Source: a bacterium
GTDB taxonomy: Bacteria; Patescibacteriota; Minisyncoccia; UBA6257; JAGOQP01
Direction of reading: 5' to 3'
DNA: 44,627 nucleotides
NCBI GenBank assembly: GCA_021844025.1
Contig: JAKBUF010000004.1
Coordinates: forward strand, 1 to 44,627
Part shown: positions 42,276-44,627 of the stretch, one piece after another
Position numbering within the stretch: the stretch's first letter is position 1
Layout of the letters: each line of letters begins with the position of its first letter
Made by a program: the position numbers and the translations under genes
Notes under the pieces: generated by a model
Seen by the model: only the letters and a program-made list of their open reading frames with translations
What the model was told of the DNA's origin: nothing
Databases searched by the model: none

Positions 42276-43196
42276 ATGAAAACAACAAAATTGTTTTTTG
42301 TTTTGGCTTCTGTCTTGATTTTTATTGTGTTGTTGCCAAGTCTTGTTTTTTCTCAAACCACCCAAAGTACTGCGGATCCGCAGAACGACTGGGTAGACAC
42401 CAATTCGTGGGTTGCATCTATTCCTCGGGCTCCATTCTATCAACAGAAGGTATATCTTTATAACGATGCTAGGAAGCATTATCCGGTGCTCGTATTTGAG
42501 CAGATGGACAGTAGTGTGACTATTGACGGAGCTACTTATTCTCAATACTACTACACCAGGACCAATTTCAATACCCCGAGCTCAATGCCTGCATATGTTG
42601 AAGTTGAGGGATGTATAGAAAATATCTCAACAAACCCCGATATTCAGATACGTCTGTCCGTTTATTTTGCTAATAGTAAAACGGGAGAATGGTCTGAGTC
42701 TGGAACACAGGTCATTTCAACCGATTGGAAAAAATATATATTTGATTTTAACAGACCGAGTGTTATGAAAAAATATAATATTTTTTCAATTACTGTTGGG
42801 ATGTATCCTGCGAATGGTAGGAGGGTGTTTTCGAAGGTGGGGTTGTATCAAATTAATTACTATGATCCCTCTATGAATCTCACGTGGAACTATAATCTTA
42901 TCACCGATGTTCCACGTGGAACCTCAACTCCAACCGAGTTTAAACTTGAACAAAACTACCCCAATCCATTTAATCCGGTAACAATTATAAAGTTCAAAGT
43001 TCCAAGTTCTCAAGTGGTGACTTTGAAAATCTATGACTTACTGGGCAGAGAAGTTGCTACTCTGGTGAATGAAGAAAAAGCTCCGGGTAGCTACGAAGTT
43101 AAATTTGACGGAAGCAATCTTGCAAGTGGGATGTATATCTACCAATTGCAAGCGGGCAATATGGTCATCAGCAAGAAGATGATGTTGATGAAGTAA
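42276..43196 (+). CDS. Secreted protein with T9SS type A C-terminal signal
   Basis: 306 residues. Signal peptide (about 1-27, ending FSQ), a beta-rich region of unknown kind (about 30-210), a short linker, then a textbook type IX sorting domain: LEQNYPNPFNPVTIIKFKVP, YDLLGREVATLVNEEKAPGS, NLASGMYIYQLQAG and KKMMLMK. AGGAG lies before the ATG. Type IX secretion belongs to Bacteroidota/Ignavibacteria; CPR cells are not known to have it. The gene is therefore probably acquired, or the tail is used differently. A parS-like site lies in the linker. Confidence 0.85.
   Translation: MKTTKLFFVLASVLIFIVLLPSLVFSQTTQSTADPQNDWVDTNSWVASIPRAPFYQQKVYLYNDARKHYPVLVFEQMDSSVTIDGATYSQYYYTRTNFNTPSSMPAYVEVEGCIENISTNPDIQIRLSVYFANSKTGEWSESGTQVISTDWKKYIFDFNRPSVMKKYNIFSITVGMYPANGRRVFSKVGLYQINYYDPSMNLTWNYNLITDVPRGTSTPTEFKLEQNYPNPFNPVTIIKFKVPSSQVVTLKIYDLLGREVATLVNEEKAPGSYEVKFDGSNLASGMYIYQLQAGNMVISKKMMLMK
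42908..42923. promoter_or_regulatory. parS-like centromere site
   Basis: TGTTCCACGTGGAACC: a 14-bp palindrome GTTCCACGTGGAAC matching the bacterial parS consensus (TGTTNCACGTGNAACA) at all but the last base. A second half-site, CACGTGGAAC, lies about 25 bp upstream. parA/parB are 7 kb away in this window. Confidence 0.65.
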
Positions 43197-43338
43197 TTAA
43201 TTTGCAGTTTTCCCTTGTGGTGCGAGATGTGAATCTCATGCCACAAATGTTCTTTGGTTTTACAAAATATCCCTATCATTTGGTAGGGATTTTTTGTTTG
43301 TTGTATTTTTTGTTGTATGTTGTATGATATAAGTACGG

Positions 43339-43352
43339 TTATCGCGCGATAA
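43339..43352. promoter_or_regulatory. Palindrome upstream of precursor gene
   Basis: TTATCGCGCGATAA, 14-nt perfect palindrome about 45 nt before the second precursor start; a possible operator. Confidence 0.45.
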
Positions 43353-43396
43353 TCGAAGTAAATAATTGTTCTTTAACTTTCATGGAGGAACATATC

Positions 43397-43597
43397 ATGA
43401 AATCTCAGGGTTCTTCTGCCGTAACCGAAGAACAAACCTTGAAGGGTAAGGTAAATATCATCAAGCCGTTTCCATTGCTTTTTGCGGAGCACATGGAATC
43501 CAAAGGAATTCTTCGTCGGGGATTTGAGATTTATGACGATCCCACTACAGTTTCCACAACCGATGATCACGAAGATGCGGAAAGTGACGAATCTTGA
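43397..43597 (+). CDS. Second graspetide precursor peptide
   Basis: 66 residues from ATG 43397, chosen because GGAGG (43384-43388) precedes it; an in-frame ATG at 43382 is too early. The leader contains KPFPLLFAEHME, close to the PFFxxFLE leader helix that graspetide ligases bind in microviridin systems. The C-terminus is a Thr/Ser then acidic core: YDDPTTVSTTDDHEDAESDE. A terminator follows, then an opposite-strand TPR gene, then a second ATP-grasp gene (44373). Confidence 0.78.
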   Translation: MKSQGSSAVTEEQTLKGKVNIIKPFPLLFAEHMESKGILRRGFEIYDDPTTVSTTDDHEDAESDES

Positions 43598-43618
43598 TCT
43601 CGTGTCCTTGTGCAGTTT

Positions 43619-43645
43619 GAGGCGACCTAAGATCGCCTCTTTTTT
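43619..43645. terminator. Rho-independent terminator
   Basis: GAGGCGA-cctaaga-TCGCCTC then TTTTTT. It overlaps the end of the convergent TPR gene. Confidence 0.88.
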
Positions 43646-44322
43646 ATGAGAGGCAATGGACTTTCTGAATTAGCAAATAGTTCCCGGACCTTTTTTCCCC
43701 AAGGAGTTTTTTTGAATGATGCGGTGGTATCTTTTTGAAATAATCTCATTCCGATTGGTGCATACCTTCTCGATTTTTTAAATTGATTGGTTAGCCGATA
43801 AAAGTTCACTATATTTACGTATACTCCCCAATTTTTTTCATCCTCTCTAAGTCCTTTTTTTAACCACTGCTCTGCCTTCTTATATTCTCTTAACGATTCA
43901 TATACCAAGCCAACATTTTGAGTATATATTCCTTTTTTCCCCCGTTTTTGTGCAAACTTATATGCCTGCTGTACATAGAAAATTGCCCGTTTATTTTTTC
44001 TGTGCCACCAAACTCTTCCAATTCCCCATAATGCTTTATGTGAATGTGGATATTTTTTGAGAACCAGATGATAGATTTTTAATGCTTTTCTTTCAAGATC
44101 ACGTCGCGCCTTTTGATTTTTCATTTGTAGCGCATAATGGTCGTATAGTAATCCGAATTTGCACATCAATTCTTCATCAAAAACAGTAAGATGCTTTGAA
44201 AAATATTTCTCGAATTTTTTTACTCCATCCGCATATTTATATGTGTTCGTATAACTATCAAACACCCCTTTTAAATATTTATGATCTTTTTTTGAGATGA
44301 GTGTATTGACTATTTTTTCCAT
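43627..44322 (-). CDS. TPR-repeat protein
   Basis: 231 residues, all-helical with several TPR-like pairs: ALKIYHLVLKKYPHSHKALW, GIYTQNVGLVYESLREYKKAEQWLKKGLREDE in pieces, NIVNFYRLTNQFKKSRRYAP. The C-terminus is basic. A likely scaffold for protein contacts. It is set between the second precursor and the second ligase but on the other strand; a link to peptide maturation is not shown. Confidence 0.72.
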   Translation of the reverse strand: MEKIVNTLISKKDHKYLKGVFDSYTNTYKYADGVKKFEKYFSKHLTVFDEELMCKFGLLYDHYALQMKNQKARRDLERKALKIYHLVLKKYPHSHKALWGIGRVWWHRKNKRAIFYVQQAYKFAQKRGKKGIYTQNVGLVYESLREYKKAEQWLKKGLREDEKNWGVYVNIVNFYRLTNQFKKSRRYAPIGMRLFQKDTTASFKKTPWGKKVRELFANSESPLPLIKKRRS

Positions 44323-44372
44323 ACGGTTTATTATATTTATAGCTATTTAAAACAAACTTATAGGAGCATGAA

Positions 44373-44627
44373 ATGAAAAATATTATCTTAATCGTTACTA
44401 GTTCTGAGGAACCTAACATTAAAAATGTTACTCCATTTCTTGAAAAAATGGAAGCGAAAATTGTTAGAGTAAACAACGATCTACTTTTTCACGATTATGA
44501 TCCCGTAACCTTTGGTCTTGTTAAAAATAATTGGATGTTATCTATCGGAGACGAGAGCATTTATCCATCTGATGTGAAGAGTATTTGGTATAGGAGACCC
44601 CATTTGCCAAAAATCAACGAATCGGTT
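44373..44627 (+). CDS. Second ATP-grasp ligase, N-terminus (partial)
   Basis: The first 85 residues of a gene cut by the window edge; AGGAG lies six bases before ATG 44373. MKNIILIVTSSEEPNIKNVTP and, at the end, SDVKSIWYRRPHLPK mirror the pre-ATP-grasp domain of the 38743 ligase (SVWYRRPESL). It probably acts on the 43397 precursor. The catalytic part is outside the window. Confidence 0.75.
   Translation, partial: MKNIILIVTSSEEPNIKNVTPFLEKMEAKIVRVNNDLLFHDYDPVTFGLVKNNWMLSIGDESIYPSDVKSIWYRRPHLPKINESV

Noticed and set aside
42049-42288. Minus-strand 79-aa open frame
   Set aside because: It covers the promoter and leader of the next gene and has no ribosome site or family match.

Overview
The window looks like a chromosome segment of a Candidate Phyla Radiation bacterium (Patescibacteria, probably the Parcubacteria side). 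Evidence: AT-rich core genes with short intergenic gaps, compact RNA polymerase subunits (RpoB about 1056 aa, RpoC about 1209 aa), a zinc-ribbon type S18, several starts that look leaderless, and many small proteins of types I associate with this group. The assignment is inference; no rRNA gene is present to fix it.

Layout. (1) 1-2762: the edge of an IS30-like HTH gene, then a complete diversity-generating retroelement (DGR): target protein with a C-terminal variable repeat, template repeat, reverse transcriptase, and an Avd-like gene on the opposite strand. (2) 2766-6263: recG carrying a GxxExxY (PD-(D/E)XK-like) nuclease domain inside its helicase core, plus two small genes. (3) 6339-21462: tRNA-Arg(GCG), a copper/silver-handling island (CsoR-like repressor and operator, Met-rich exported protein, small metal-binding proteins, P1B ATPase, ICMT-like methyltransferase, CcdA/DsbD-like and peroxiredoxin-like proteins), an IS200/IS605-type insertion, a DedA/PAP2 lipid phosphatase operon, a broken gene, a tRNA 3' fragment and tRNA-Arg(CCG). 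Each tRNA-Arg gene is preceded by the same 47-nt structured element with compensatory base changes. (4) 21475-32757: argS, rpoB-rpoC, rpsF-ssb-rpsR, an alpha/beta hydrolase and tRNA-Leu. (5) 32924-36079: parA-parB, where a homing-endonuclease-like gene sits in the start of parA. The endonuclease uses the original parA start, and parA restarts from a second, differently coded copy of the same first nine residues. (6) 36195-38536: MazF-like toxin, ITPase/XTPase, P-loop kinase, and a metalloprotease-like pseudogene. (7) 38743-44627: two graspetide-type RiPP loci (ATP-grasp ligase with short acidic precursor peptides), with a TraB/ChaN/EreA-like protein and an S41 protease beside the first. Between them lies a secreted protein with a type IX secretion C-terminal signal whose gene contains a parS-like site.

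Common themes: several nuclease or retroelement modules are attached to or inserted in housekeeping genes (recG, parA), and there is much accessory material: DGR surface variation, metal tolerance, and ribosomal peptide synthesis. Strongest candidates for something undescribed are the parA homing element with a re-coded gene start, the graspetide loci in a CPR genome, the covarying leader upstream of both tRNA-Arg genes, and the DGR with its reversed avd.
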